Origin: Chitinophagaceae bacterium
GTDB lineage: Bacteria; Bacteroidota; Bacteroidia; Chitinophagales; Chitinophagaceae
DNA: 35,343 nucleotides
Direction of reading: 5' to 3'
Assembly (NCBI GenBank): GCA_021323155.1
Contig: JAJTCI010000010.1
Span: 1-35,343 of the forward strand
Shown here: piece by piece, positions 10,035 through 17,865 of the stretch
How positions within the stretch are numbered: the stretch's first letter is position 1
Layout: each line of letters starts with the position of its first letter
Notes under the pieces: model-generated
What the model was told of the DNA's origin: nothing
The model's database searches: none
What the model saw: the letters and a program-made list of their open reading frames with translations, nothing else
Translations under genes and position numbers: made by a program

Positions 10035-10230
10035 CCGTATATGGGTTAACTGCAAACTTTTAAAAATTGCCTGGCTTTTGCCGGATGGTGCGACTATAAA
10101 ATAATACACTCATCCCTCTATTTTACCGTTCATCATTTGTGCCAACCATGTTGTCTAAGCTATAATATTGATAATCAGCTTAATATGCTTAGTCGGCTTC
10201 TATTCGGTACAGATTACCTAAAAAAACTTA

Positions 10231-10251
10231 GTACCATGTGTTGCATAGTAC
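10231..10251. promoter_or_regulatory. Putative PadR operator (imperfect palindrome)
   Basis: The arms GTACCATG (10231-10238) and CATAGTAC (10244-10251) are inverted with one mismatch around a 5-bp centre. The site overlaps the -33 region of the promoter that reads into the padR operon. PadR regulators commonly bind dyad sites in their own promoters, so autorepression is a reasonable inference. Confidence 0.55.
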
Positions 10252-10271
10252 CAAATAATCCTGCATCTTTG
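10241..10271 (+). promoter_or_regulatory. Promoter of the small ORF-padR-pspC operon
   Basis: TTG at 10241-10243 is separated by 20 nt from CATCTTTG at 10264-10271, which has one mismatch to the -7 consensus TAnnTTTG. It lies about 65 nt upstream of the first gene of the operon. Confidence 0.5.
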
Positions 10272-10335
10272 TGTTGTCAAGGGGTAGGAACCCTGGCAAA
10301 GAAGAAACAAACACAAAAACATTAAAATAGATTTT

Positions 10336-10524
10336 ATGAGAACAGACAACACAAACCTCCTTGCTGGAATTAGCAACGACGAGATCAACGAACTGACCAA
10401 AGAAGTAAAAGAAACTGTCGCTTCGGCGCACCACCAGGATAACAGCCGCAATTTCAGCGCAGCCGAACTCTGGAGGATCCAGAAGAACCAGAGAATGCGC
10501 GTGCAGCGGAGGATGATCTTTTAA
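10336..10524 (+). CDS. Small hypothetical protein preceding padR
   Basis: A 62-residue polar protein with no signal peptide or membrane segment. It appears mostly helical, with an acidic central stretch (NDEINELTKEVKETV) and a basic C-terminus (WRIQKNQRMRVQRRMIF). I recognise no domain. Support for it being real: an ATG start, a position directly behind a promoter-like box and the putative PadR operator, the same strand as padR (which starts 71 bp downstream), and a coding-like composition. It could be a small regulatory partner of the PadR/PspC pair or a DNA/RNA-binding peptide; the function is unknown. Confidence 0.65.
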   Translation: MRTDNTNLLAGISNDEINELTKEVKETVASAHHQDNSRNFSAAELWRIQKNQRMRVQRRMIF

Positions 10525-10595
10525 AAGGTCAAAAGACAATAGTCAAGTGAAAGGCCAGGTGCCTCACAAACAATAAAACAAAAAAACTCCAGGTT

Positions 10596-10946
10596 ATGGA
10601 TATACAGAACACACAAAGCCAGATGCGGAAAGGGGTATTGGAGTTTTGCATCCTGTCTATTATCCAGCAAGGGGAAGTATACCCTTCGGATATAGTGGAA
10701 AGGATGAAAGCAGCCAACCTCAATATTCTGGAAGGTACCCTCTACCCTTTGCTAACAAGGTTAAAGAACGCGGGCCTGCTCACTTACCGGTGGGTAGAAA
10801 GCAACAGCGGTCCACCACGCAAGTATTTCCTGATGACCGATAAGGGCCAGGAGTTCTACCAGGAACTGGAAAGAACGTGGAAAGAGCTTGCTGATGCGGT
10901 GCACGCGTTAACCCAACCTGCAACACATACAGAAAACCCAACTTAA
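10596..10946 (+). CDS. PadR family transcriptional regulator
   Basis: A 116-residue winged-helix DNA-binding protein. Residues ~8-85 form the PadR fold: MRKGVLEFCILSIIQQGEVYPSDIVERMK, then the recognition-helix region LNILEGTLYPLLTRLKNAGLL, a wing (YRWVESNSGPPRKYFLMT) and a C-terminal dimerisation helix (GQEFYQELERTWKELADAV). Family members are usually small repressors that respond to envelope stress or small ligands. It sits 62 bp upstream of the PspC gene, a pairing often seen in Bacteroidota, and behind a palindrome that overlaps the promoter, which suggests autoregulation and control of the PspC gene. Confidence 0.93.
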   Translation: MDIQNTQSQMRKGVLEFCILSIIQQGEVYPSDIVERMKAANLNILEGTLYPLLTRLKNAGLLTYRWVESNSGPPRKYFLMTDKGQEFYQELERTWKELADAVHALTQPATHTENPT

Positions 10947-11008
10947 ACCAAAACTGAGCATGGAGCGCGCCTGTCGCGATACACCAGTTAAAAACTAAAA
11001 CAAAAGAG

Positions 11009-13237
11009 ATGAAAAAGGTAATAAACATAAACTTCCAGGGCAGGGTGGTTCCCATCGAGGAGACAGCCTATGACATACTGAAGCAGTATGTTGACAGCCT
11101 TAGCAGGTTCTTTGCCAACGAGGAAGGGAAAGACGAGATCATCAATGATATCGAAGACCGTATTGCCGAGCTTTTTTCCGAGGTATTGAAAAAAGGAAGT
11201 ACGTGCATTACAGATGATGACGTAAACACTATTATCGCCAGCATGGGCAGGCCCGAGGAATTTGAAGCGGAAGAGGCAAGCGTGAAATCACAACTGGGCG
11301 GCGAAGGAAATGCGCATGCAGGCGCCGGGTACCAGTCCGCTACAGCAGACATTCCCCGTGGACGTTTGTACCGTGATATCAATGATAAGATACTGGGTGG
11401 TGTGTGCGGCGGTTTGGCCAACTACCTCCGGATCGATTCTTCATTAGTGCGGATATTGTTCGCCATCATCACGTTCGGTGGTTTCGGTGCAGGCGTATTG
11501 TTGTACGTGCTGATGTGGATCATCCTCCCAAAGCGCGGGCTTGACAGAAACGTGATCAGGAAAAGATTGTTTCGCAATCCCGAAGACAAAGTGATCGGTG
11601 GTGTGGCCGGTGGCCTCGCGGCATATTTCAACATGGCCGTATGGATACCCAGGCTGATCTTCGCCTTTCCACTGGTGATCGGCATTTTCACCTCCATCAT
11701 GCGTAATGCATTCTGGCATTTCGATCCATTCCCCTCTATCGTCTTCGGTTCGTTCGGAGGTACGTTATTCATCGTGTATGTTATACTGTGGGCGGTGATC
11801 CCTGAAGCAAGAAGTGCTTCCGAAAAACTGGAAATGAAAGGAGAGAAAGTAGACCTTAATACAATAAAGACGACCATACAGGAAGACCTCAGTGGTTTTA
11901 AAGCAAGGGCGGAGAAATGGGGTAAAGATGCCGGGGAGCGTGTAGGAGAGATCGGGAAAGAGATGAGTGATACTGTTCGCCAGCAAACAGTGAAAGCGGG
12001 CAGTGAAGCGGGTACCACGGTACGCCGGGGCGGCAGCAGGATCCTTTCAATACTGGGAGTGCTTATCAAAGCTTTTTTCCTGGTAGTAGCCGGTGTGATC
12101 GCATTTTTCATGCTGATGGCGCTGGTACTGGGTTCGATCAAAGGATACGATTTTATACCCCTGAAAGATTTTTTACTTGAAGGTGATGTGCAGCATGGAC
12201 TGGTATGGCCTACTATTATACTGTTCATATTCACGCCGGTTATCGGTCTCATCGTATGGTTGATCAGGCGGTTGATGAAGGTAAAGTCGGGCCGTCATTA
12301 CCTGGGATGGATATTCGGCGGGCTTTGGTTCATCGGCCTGATCTGCGCCATCGTACTGGGCACCAGCATCGGCAGCAATTTCAGCCAGCAGGTATCAGAG
12401 AAGTTTCATGTGAACATGGTGCAGCCTTCTTCACAAACCCTTACGGTAAGGCTTGGTGCCGAACCAGGCAAATTCTATCCCTATACCGTGTTCGATGACG
12501 ACCATGGCAACGATGACATATTCATGCTTACCAAGAATGAAGATTCGATGCTGGTGAAGCGCGTGACGGTTGAGATCGCCAAAAGTGATGACTCCCTGTA
12601 CCATGTGTATATGATAAAGATGTCAAGAGGAAAGTCTGTTCCAACTGCGGAGGAGAGCATGCAGAGAATATCTTTTACCGTAAACCAGGCGGACAGCGTA
12701 CTCTCTCTTCAGAAAGGGTTCGCCATCACGAAGGATTCTAAATTCAGGGATCAAAGGGTGGCGGTGGTTGTGGAAGTACCCGTTGGAAAGAAAGTATTGC
12801 TTGACGAGAACGTTGCCTGGTATGATGATTTCAACCTTGATTTCGACCGGGGTTACGCGAGGAATACCGCGTACGATAAACGTACCTACAGGGTGTATAT
12901 CGGTGTGGCGTATATAATGACCAACTCCGGCTTGGAAAGAGTGAATAAGGAAAACAGGCACGAGGAAGGTTACGATCATGACGCACCCACAGAGAAAACC
13001 AGGGAAGAATTGCTGAGAGAAAAAGAGCAGAACGAAAGAGAAAAGAAACGTATTGACGAAGAATTAAAGAAAAGGACCGATAGCAGCGGTTATCGCTACA
13101 AACCAGCAGCCTCCCTTTATCATCCTAAACCCACGGCTGCTGACTTGCAAGTAACAGGCAGCGAGCCGGCAACGAATAAGCAGCCAGCCAGACATTTTCT
13201 CCTCGGAGACATTTTAATGATGCGGTTCGGCAGCTAA
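11009..13237 (+). CDS. PspC domain-containing envelope protein with two PspC modules
   Basis: A 742-residue membrane protein. Residues 1-90 form an acidic cytoplasmic helical region. PspC module 1 is at ~117-177 (RLYRDINDKILGGVCGGLANYL, ending in LMWIILPKR). PspC module 2 is at ~186-267 (LFRNPEDKVIGGVAGGLAAYFN, ending in ILWAVIPEA), with a ~20-residue insertion. A charged linker (~268-340) leads to three more predicted membrane segments (~345-372, 399-420, 430-452). A long extracytoplasmic C-terminal part rich in beta strands ends with a charged helix (TREELLREKEQNEREKKR). PspC domains are linked to phage-shock or envelope-stress sensing; the large extra domain could sense periplasmic state. 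It is the last gene of the padR operon, closed by a terminator at 13260. Confidence 0.9.
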   Translation: MKKVININFQGRVVPIEETAYDILKQYVDSLSRFFANEEGKDEIINDIEDRIAELFSEVLKKGSTCITDDDVNTIIASMGRPEEFEAEEASVKSQLGGEGNAHAGAGYQSATADIPRGRLYRDINDKILGGVCGGLANYLRIDSSLVRILFAIITFGGFGAGVLLYVLMWIILPKRGLDRNVIRKRLFRNPEDKVIGGVAGGLAAYFNMAVWIPRLIFAFPLVIGIFTSIMRNAFWHFDPFPSIVFGSFGGTLFIVYVILWAVIPEARSASEKLEMKGEKVDLNTIKTTIQEDLSGFKARAEKWGKDAGERVGEIGKEMSDTVRQQTVKAGSEAGTTVRRGGSRILSILGVLIKAFFLVVAGVIAFFMLMALVLGSIKGYDFIPLKDFLLEGDVQHGLVWPTIILFIFTPVIGLIVWLIRRLMKVKSGRHYLGWIFGGLWFIGLICAIVLGTSIGSNFSQQVSEKFHVNMVQPSSQTLTVRLGAEPGKFYPYTVFDDDHGNDDIFMLTKNEDSMLVKRVTVEIAKSDDSLYHVYMIKMSRGKSVPTAEESMQRISFTVNQADSVLSLQKGFAITKDSKFRDQRVAVVVEVPVGKKVLLDENVAWYDDFNLDFDRGYARNTAYDKRTYRVYIGVAYIMTNSGLERVNKENRHEEGYDHDAPTEKTREELLREKEQNEREKKRIDEELKKRTDSSGYRYKPAASLYHPKPTAADLQVTGSEPATNKQPARHFLLGDILMMRFGS

Positions 13238-13259
13238 CCTTGGTTGAAGTTGGGAGTAC

Positions 13260-13302
13260 AGAACCCTGTCTTGATCACAGGAGAGGGTTCTTCCCTTTTT
13301 TT
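13260..13302 (+). terminator. Rho-independent terminator of the padR-pspC operon
   Basis: The stem AGAACCCT (13260-13267) / AGGGTTCT (13284-13291) is followed by TCCC and a run of seven T. An alternative inner pairing CCTGT / ACAGG is also possible. Confidence 0.8.
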
Positions 13303-13351
13303 CATCTTCACATTCCGGTTGTTTCAATCGGCCCACCCTTAAACTTATTGT

Positions 13352-13750
13352 ATGAAGGTAATTCTGATCGCAATGGTCGCAGCCATGTTTGCAATGGGCT
13401 GCCGGCATCCCTCTATGGGATTTCGCGCATATTTCTGTACTACATCACTGAAGGCTGACAAACACTACCTCTATATTGATAATGTGAAGCAAGGGGTGTT
13501 GCCCGTGGTTGAAAGTGTACCGGAAGTTGACCAGGCCTATAACAATGACGGGATACTGTTCGCTGCTTTGACCGGCGGGAAGCATACGGTAGAAGTGAAG
13601 GACAGCGGGGGAAAAGTGATCTTTTCGGAAGTGTTGAAAGTGCGCCGTGTAGCGGGTTCAGCCTCCGTAAGCTCAATCGTGAAAAACCCCGCCTGGGATA
13701 CGCGGGTAAAAGTAAAAGACGATCAACTGGTTTTAGCCCTCATTTATTAG
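13352..13750 (+). CDS. Small putative lipoprotein of unknown function
   Basis: A 132-residue protein. The N-terminus ([16 protein letters not shown]) is a probable lipoprotein signal with Cys17; the lipobox AMGC is not ideal, so a plain signal anchor is also possible. The mature part is predicted beta-rich: [35 protein letters not shown] and a C-terminal strand [14 protein letters not shown]. The order of strands resembles small PEGA-like or carboxypeptidase-regulatory-like sandwiches, but no family is recognised with confidence. It stands alone between two rho-independent terminators. Confidence 0.72.
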   Translation: MKVILIAMVAAMFAMGCRHPSMGFRAYFCTTSLKADKHYLYIDNVKQGVLPVVESVPEVDQAYNNDGILFAALTGGKHTVEVKDSGGKVIFSEVLKVRRVAGSASVSSIVKNPAWDTRVKVKDDQLVLALIY

Positions 13751-13752
13751 TA

Positions 13753-13775
13753 AGCACCACACGGTGCTTTTTTTC
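13753..13775 (+). terminator. Rho-independent terminator after the lipoprotein gene
   Basis: AGCACC / GGTGCT is a perfect 6-bp stem with a 4-nt ACAC loop, followed by eight T. It starts 3 bp after the stop codon and about 23 bp before the gcvT -7 box. Confidence 0.88.
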
Positions 13776-13797
13776 TGCCCCCTTCGCTCACTTCTCC

Positions 13798-13805
13798 TAT
13801 TTTTG
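13798..13805 (+). promoter_or_regulatory. Putative -7 box of gcvT
   Basis: TATTTTTG is an exact TAnnTTTG match 19 nt upstream of the chosen gcvT ATG. It supports the start at 13824, because an earlier start at 13764 would precede the promoter. Confidence 0.5.
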
Positions 13806-13823
13806 CTGCCTAAATTTTTCCCG

Positions 13824-14915
13824 ATGAAGAGCACTCCTTTTACCGGTAAACATATTTCTCTTGGCGCCAAGATGGCCGAGTTCGCTGGATATAATATGCC
13901 GATCAGTTATTCAGGAATCAACGACGAGCATGCGACGGTGAGAAAGAACGCCGGCGTATTCGATGTGAGCCACATGGGAGAATTCATCCTGAAAGGCCCT
14001 GACGCGCTGGACCTTATCCAGAGGGTAACGAGCAACGATGCTTCCAAGCTCAAGCCCGGCCAGGCACAATATAGCTGTCTTACCAACGAACAAGGGGGGA
14101 TCGTCGACGACCTGATCGTTTATTGCATCGAGGAAAACAGTGTCTACATGCTGGTGGTGAATGCTTCGAATATTGAAAAAGACTGGAACTGGGTGAGCAA
14201 ACACAACAACCGGAATGTGGAGATGCATGACATCAGCGATAAGACCTGCTTACTGGCGATACAAGGGCCTAACGCGACCAAGATCCTGCAGCCGCTTACC
14301 GATATCGATATTCTCAACCTTAAATACTACACGTTCGTTAAAGGCACGTTTGCCGGCGTTGAGAACGTTCTGATCAGTGCCACCGGCTACACCGGTAGTG
14401 GCGGTGTAGAGATATACTTCGAGGATAAGGATGGCAGTGCTGATAAGATCTGGGATGCGATCTTCCAGGCCGGATCCTCGCAAGGGTTAAAGCCGATCGG
14501 CTTAGCCGCAAGGGACACGCTGCGCCTGGAAATGGGATATTGCCTTTACGGCAATGATATAGACGATACGACTTCTCCTTTAGAAGCCGGGCTTGGCTGG
14601 ATCACCAAACTGGCGAAGACCACACATTTCACTGCGAAAGAGATCTTGGAGAAACAGAAATCAGAAGGCATCCGTCGCAAGCTGGTGGGTTTTGAAATGA
14701 TCGAGCGCGGCATACCCCGCCACGACTACCTCATCAAAGATGCGGAAGGAAAGGAAATCGGTAAGGTTACCAGCGGGACGCAATCTCCTTCATTGAACAA
14801 AGCGATTGGCCTGGGTTATGTAACGCTTGACAACGCGGGACTGGATACCGAGATATTCATTGATGTACGTAACAACCCCGTCAAAGCGAAGGTGGTAAAA
14901 TTCCCTTTTGTATAA
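13824..14915 (+). CDS. gcvT: Glycine cleavage system T protein (aminomethyltransferase)
   Basis: A 363-residue T-protein that moves the aminomethyl carbon from the H-protein lipoyl arm to tetrahydrofolate, releasing ammonia and forming 5,10-methylene-THF. Family motifs are clear: [20 protein letters not shown] at the N-terminus, [10 protein letters not shown], the conserved Asp pair in [10 protein letters not shown] (residues 95-96), [33 protein letters not shown], and [13 protein letters not shown] near the end. The frame is open further upstream, but those 20 residues overlap the preceding terminator and promoter; ATG 13824 matches the family N-terminus. The other gcv genes (P, H) are not in the window, as is common in Bacteroidota. 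Confidence 0.95.
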   Translation: MKSTPFTGKHISLGAKMAEFAGYNMPISYSGINDEHATVRKNAGVFDVSHMGEFILKGPDALDLIQRVTSNDASKLKPGQAQYSCLTNEQGGIVDDLIVYCIEENSVYMLVVNASNIEKDWNWVSKHNNRNVEMHDISDKTCLLAIQGPNATKILQPLTDIDILNLKYYTFVKGTFAGVENVLISATGYTGSGGVEIYFEDKDGSADKIWDAIFQAGSSQGLKPIGLAARDTLRLEMGYCLYGNDIDDTTSPLEAGLGWITKLAKTTHFTAKEILEKQKSEGIRRKLVGFEMIERGIPRHDYLIKDAEGKEIGKVTSGTQSPSLNKAIGLGYVTLDNAGLDTEIFIDVRNNPVKAKVVKFPFV

Positions 14916-14962
14916 CCAATAACTTTCTCAAGTCCTGAACTTTGAAAATTTGCGCTCCATAA

Positions 14963-15418
14963 ATGCCCGTTATCACACTTACTACGTTGATCAACGCACC
15001 CATCGAGAAGGTCTTTGACCTCGCACGGAGCATCGACCTCCACCAGGAAAGCATGGCACATACCGGGGAGAAGGCTGTGGCGGGAAGATTGTCAGGCCTG
15101 ATCGAAGAAAACGAAACGGTGACCTGGGAAGCACGCCATTTTTTTCGCAAGCGCAGGCTTAGCTCCAGGATCGTTTCAATGCAAATACCGACTTATTTCC
15201 GCGATGAAATGATCGAAGGCGACTTCAGTTCAATTGAACACGATCACTTTTTCCGCGAGGTGACAGGTGGTACCGAGATGAAAGACGTGTTTCGTTACGA
15301 GGCGCCGTATGGCATCTTTGGAAAACTTGCATCTCGGCTGTTCCTTACCGCCTATCTCAAAAAGCTGATCAGGGAGCGAAATGGTATCATCAAAACGCAG
15401 GCGGAATCACATCAATGA
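14963..15418 (+). CDS. SRPBCC (START-like) superfamily protein
   Basis: A 151-residue protein with a helix-grip fold. It begins with the typical first strand and helix of SRPBCC proteins (LTTLINAPIEKVFDLARSID), then a curved sheet (GRLSGLIEENETVTWEARHF, SRIVSMQIPTYFRDEMIEGD) and a C-terminal helix (LFLTAYLKKLIRERNGIIK). The fold binds hydrophobic ligands or cyclic moieties in other members; the ligand is unknown here. It lies 47 bp after gcvT on the same strand, so cotranscription is possible, and a -7-like AAAATTTG at 14945-14952 might also drive it alone. Its end overlaps the convergent small membrane protein gene by 12 bp. Confidence 0.85.
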   Translation: MPVITLTTLINAPIEKVFDLARSIDLHQESMAHTGEKAVAGRLSGLIEENETVTWEARHFFRKRRLSSRIVSMQIPTYFRDEMIEGDFSSIEHDHFFREVTGGTEMKDVFRYEAPYGIFGKLASRLFLTAYLKKLIRERNGIIKTQAESHQ

Positions 15419-15727
15419 GAGGATGATCCACAGGATAATAATCCCGTCCACCAGTATCAAACCCATCACCAGGTTCCGGAACGTGCGGTTCAGCGAAAGG
15501 TTGCGTGCGGCACCATAACAGATCATCGAGATAATGGTCAGGGCAGCTACGATCAGCATGATCACCGTGGCATCCTGTAAAAAGACAGGGAATTTAGCAG
15601 CATACCGTTCGATGGCTGACCTGACATCGGTGGAGGCGACGAGATTAAACCAGTAGGCGATGTTCGCCAGGATAAATAGCTGTAACAGCAAGCCGATGAT
15701 AAAGTATGCCGTGATGGTCTTCCTCAT
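15407..15727 (-). CDS. Small three-helix integral membrane protein
   Basis: A 106-residue hydrophobic protein with three predicted membrane helices (about residues 5-28, 50-74 and 84-104), separated by a polar loop (NLVASTDVRSAIERYAAKF) and a short basic loop (NLSLNRTFRN). No domain is recognised. The start codon overlaps the stop of the AI-2E transporter gene by 4 bp (ATGA), which indicates translational coupling and a shared transcript; the 3' end overlaps the convergent SRPBCC gene by 12 bp. It may be an accessory to the transporter, but this is inferred only from position. Confidence 0.75.
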   Translation of the reverse strand: MRKTITAYFIIGLLLQLFILANIAYWFNLVASTDVRSAIERYAAKFPVFLQDATVIMLIVAALTIISMICYGAARNLSLNRTFRNLVMGLILVDGIIILWIILSLM

Positions 15728-16739
15728 TCTTTTTTGATTTGCTGCCTTGTACTGCGTCTTGTGGCAAACTCGTTAATGTAAATTTTCATCAGTAGCAGGA
15801 ACATGGCAATGACGATGGGTCCGAATATCAGCCCGACGAATCCAAACAGGTTTACTCCAATAATTACTCCAAAAGCCGTGATCAGCGGGTGAACGTCTCC
15901 CCATTTTCTCTGGATCACGATGCGAAATACGTTATCCACCAGCCCGATCACCAGGAACCCCCAAAGTAGTACTGCCGTGCCCTTCCATGAAGGCCCCACG
16001 CTGAACATGTATATGCCGAGCGGAATGTACGCGGCCGCCGCACCTACGAAGGGGAGCATGGAAGTGATGGCGGTGATCACGAACCAAAACCAGGGATCAG
16101 GCACACCGATGATCAGGTAGCCGACGAGGCCGACCACACCTTGCAGGAATGCGATAAGGGGTACAGCCAACGCATTGTTGTACACCAGCATGTTCATTTC
16201 TTTGGCGATGAGGTCGATGTTCTGGTCTTTTAACGGAATGTATTCATATAACATCGTCTCCATTTCCTTGCTTCGTATCAGCTGAGTGACAGCAAGGTGC
16301 TGAATGTGGCACCGAGGATCCGGGGTAATGAATTGGCAATGTAAGCACCGGCCTGTTGGAAATTCTGTTCCGAAAGCAATTCGATCTTGTAGCGTTGTTC
16401 TATCCCGGCAACGAAAGTGTTGAGCGTGCCAAGCACTTCCTGCGAGTGATTGATGGCATAGGAGAGCTTTGTACCCAGCATTGTCACGAGTATCCAAACA
16501 GGTACCAGGACGATGAGGAATGAAAGGAACATCAGCGCAGCGGCCGCGCCACCTCGTCGCCATTTGCGTTTATAAACCAGTTTGTGCATGGTGTTGCGCA
16601 TCATTACATAAAAAGTAATGGCGCCAAGGAAAGATGGGATGTAGACGGAGATCTCGCCGAAGATCACCCAGCCGAGCCCGATCAAAATAGCGAGGTATCC
16701 AATCTGTTTAAGCCGGCTGTTATCGATATATGTTTCCAT
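15724..16739 (-). pseudogene. AI-2E family transporter, frame broken mid-gene
   Basis: The N-terminal part (16278-16739, 153 residues) starts at ATG and carries the first membrane helices and the loop up to PRILGATFSTLLSLS, then stops at TGA (16278-16280). The C-terminal part continues in another frame with LIRSKEMETMLYEYIPLKDQN through VFGVIIGVNLFGFVGLIFGPIVIAM to the stop at 15724; both pieces are unmistakably AI-2E/YdiK family. At the junction the family has a hydrophobic helix of roughly nine more residues between these motifs, so a short deletion (about 25 or 28 nt) is inferred. The junction sits on an 8-bp palindrome TCAGCTGA (16278-16285). Members export autoinducer-2 or act as ion antiporters. 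It is probably inactive, or an assembly defect. Confidence 0.85.
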
Positions 16740-16775
16740 TCATGCGGTATTGCACGAACAAATTAGTCAAATTTA

Positions 16776-17795
16776 TCAGAACCGGCACCGAACCTTGTCC
16801 GCTTCCAGCGAACGATGCGTGAATGGTGCGACATAGGAGGCCGTGAGCTCTAACCCACCGCGCCAGTTAGAAGCAGTGTTCAGTTTGGACACGTTTACGT
16901 CGTAACTCAGGCCAAGACTGAGTTTATATATATCCATCTTTATTACGGGGATAAAAGCGTCGTTCCAACGGTAGAATGCGCCAAAGGCGAGGTTCAGTGC
17001 CTGTTCTTCGTCGTAATTGCGCTGCAACTCCGTCTGGTATAATACGCCGCCAAGGAACTGCCGGTGGCCACCCTGGATAAAAAGGTCACCGAACATGATG
17101 AATCGATTGATCTCGTTCGTAGCATGGTTCACTCCCGCATTGATAACGTATTTATTCTGCAGCGTTGTGGTGCTGTTGTTTTCGTAAAAAGCCACTTTGG
17201 GGCGGTTGAAATGGAATACCGCGGCTCCAACATAAAACCGGGAATCGTCACCGAACCCACTGTTGTAAGTAAGACCAGCACCGGCGTCCCAATAAGTGAA
17301 CCCCGTCCTTGAAAAAATTTGAGCGGTAGCATTGCCGGGGTCAAAGACACCGCCGACAAACTGGTCGCCCATGCGGATCTTGGTAGGATCGAACTGGCTG
17401 GTAACCGGCCCCGCCATAAAAGCCATGGAAAGGAAGTCATCGCGGTTTTCGCTGAGCGATTTGTGATAATTCACTACAGGCAGAAGCTGGGTTCTTTTCA
17501 TCCGTACATCGCCGGCAATATCGTGCGTGGCCTGCAAACCGATCGTTACCCAATCGTTCCATGCGGCGAGTGGAAACTTCACTTCGGCACTCAACGCGCT
17601 GGTCTGGAATGGAACCGTCACGCTTTGCCATTGACTGCGATGCACCCCACTTACGCGTACGTCACCGGTGAATACCCCCGCGAGCGCCGGGTTTCTCAAC
17701 AGTGGCTTCTCGTAAAATTGGGAGAAAGTAAGATCCTGCGCATGCCCGGTCATTACCAGGATAATCATCGAGCAACACCATGCAATTCTTTTCAT
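16776..17795 (-). CDS. PorP/SprF family type IX secretion outer-membrane protein
   Basis: A 339-residue outer-membrane beta-barrel protein. A signal peptide (residues 1-19, cleaved before QDLTFSQFYEKP) is followed by the family signature SQFYEKPLLRNPALAGVFTGDVRVSGVHRSQW, repeated amphipathic strands, the late motif YKLSLGLSYDVNVSKLNTAS and a terminal Phe. PorP/SprF proteins help secrete or tether T9SS cargo that carries type B C-terminal domains, and their genes usually sit next to that cargo. Here it lies 70 bp downstream of the giant adhesin on the same strand, which makes a cargo-partner pair very likely. The broken AI-2E gene follows 36 bp downstream. Confidence 0.93.
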   Translation of the reverse strand: MKRIAWCCSMIILVMTGHAQDLTFSQFYEKPLLRNPALAGVFTGDVRVSGVHRSQWQSVTVPFQTSALSAEVKFPLAAWNDWVTIGLQATHDIAGDVRMKRTQLLPVVNYHKSLSENRDDFLSMAFMAGPVTSQFDPTKIRMGDQFVGGVFDPGNATAQIFSRTGFTYWDAGAGLTYNSGFGDDSRFYVGAAVFHFNRPKVAFYENNSTTTLQNKYVINAGVNHATNEINRFIMFGDLFIQGGHRQFLGGVLYQTELQRNYDEEQALNLAFGAFYRWNDAFIPVIKMDIYKLSLGLSYDVNVSKLNTASNWRGGLELTASYVAPFTHRSLEADKVRCRF

Positions 17796-17865
17796 AATTT
17801 GTTATTTAGCCGGCTTAACCGTTTTCAAATCGTTTACCATACACCATTTGTACTTATCCTCGTTC

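Larger units (their letters stand above)
9703..10335. other. 633-bp non-coding region with terminator, repeats and PadR operator
   Basis: No credible gene is seen between the aminotransferase and the small 62-residue gene. The region holds a rho-independent terminator (9833-9865), a cluster of 11-bp direct repeats and inverted repeats (9965-10034), and a promoter with an overlapping palindrome (10231-10271). The rest is AT-rich and shows no further recognisable structure. Confidence 0.7.

Noticed and set aside
13764-13823. N-terminal extension of GcvT
   Set aside because: These codons overlap the upstream terminator and the -7 box, and the translation is not family-like; ATG 13824 matches the family start.
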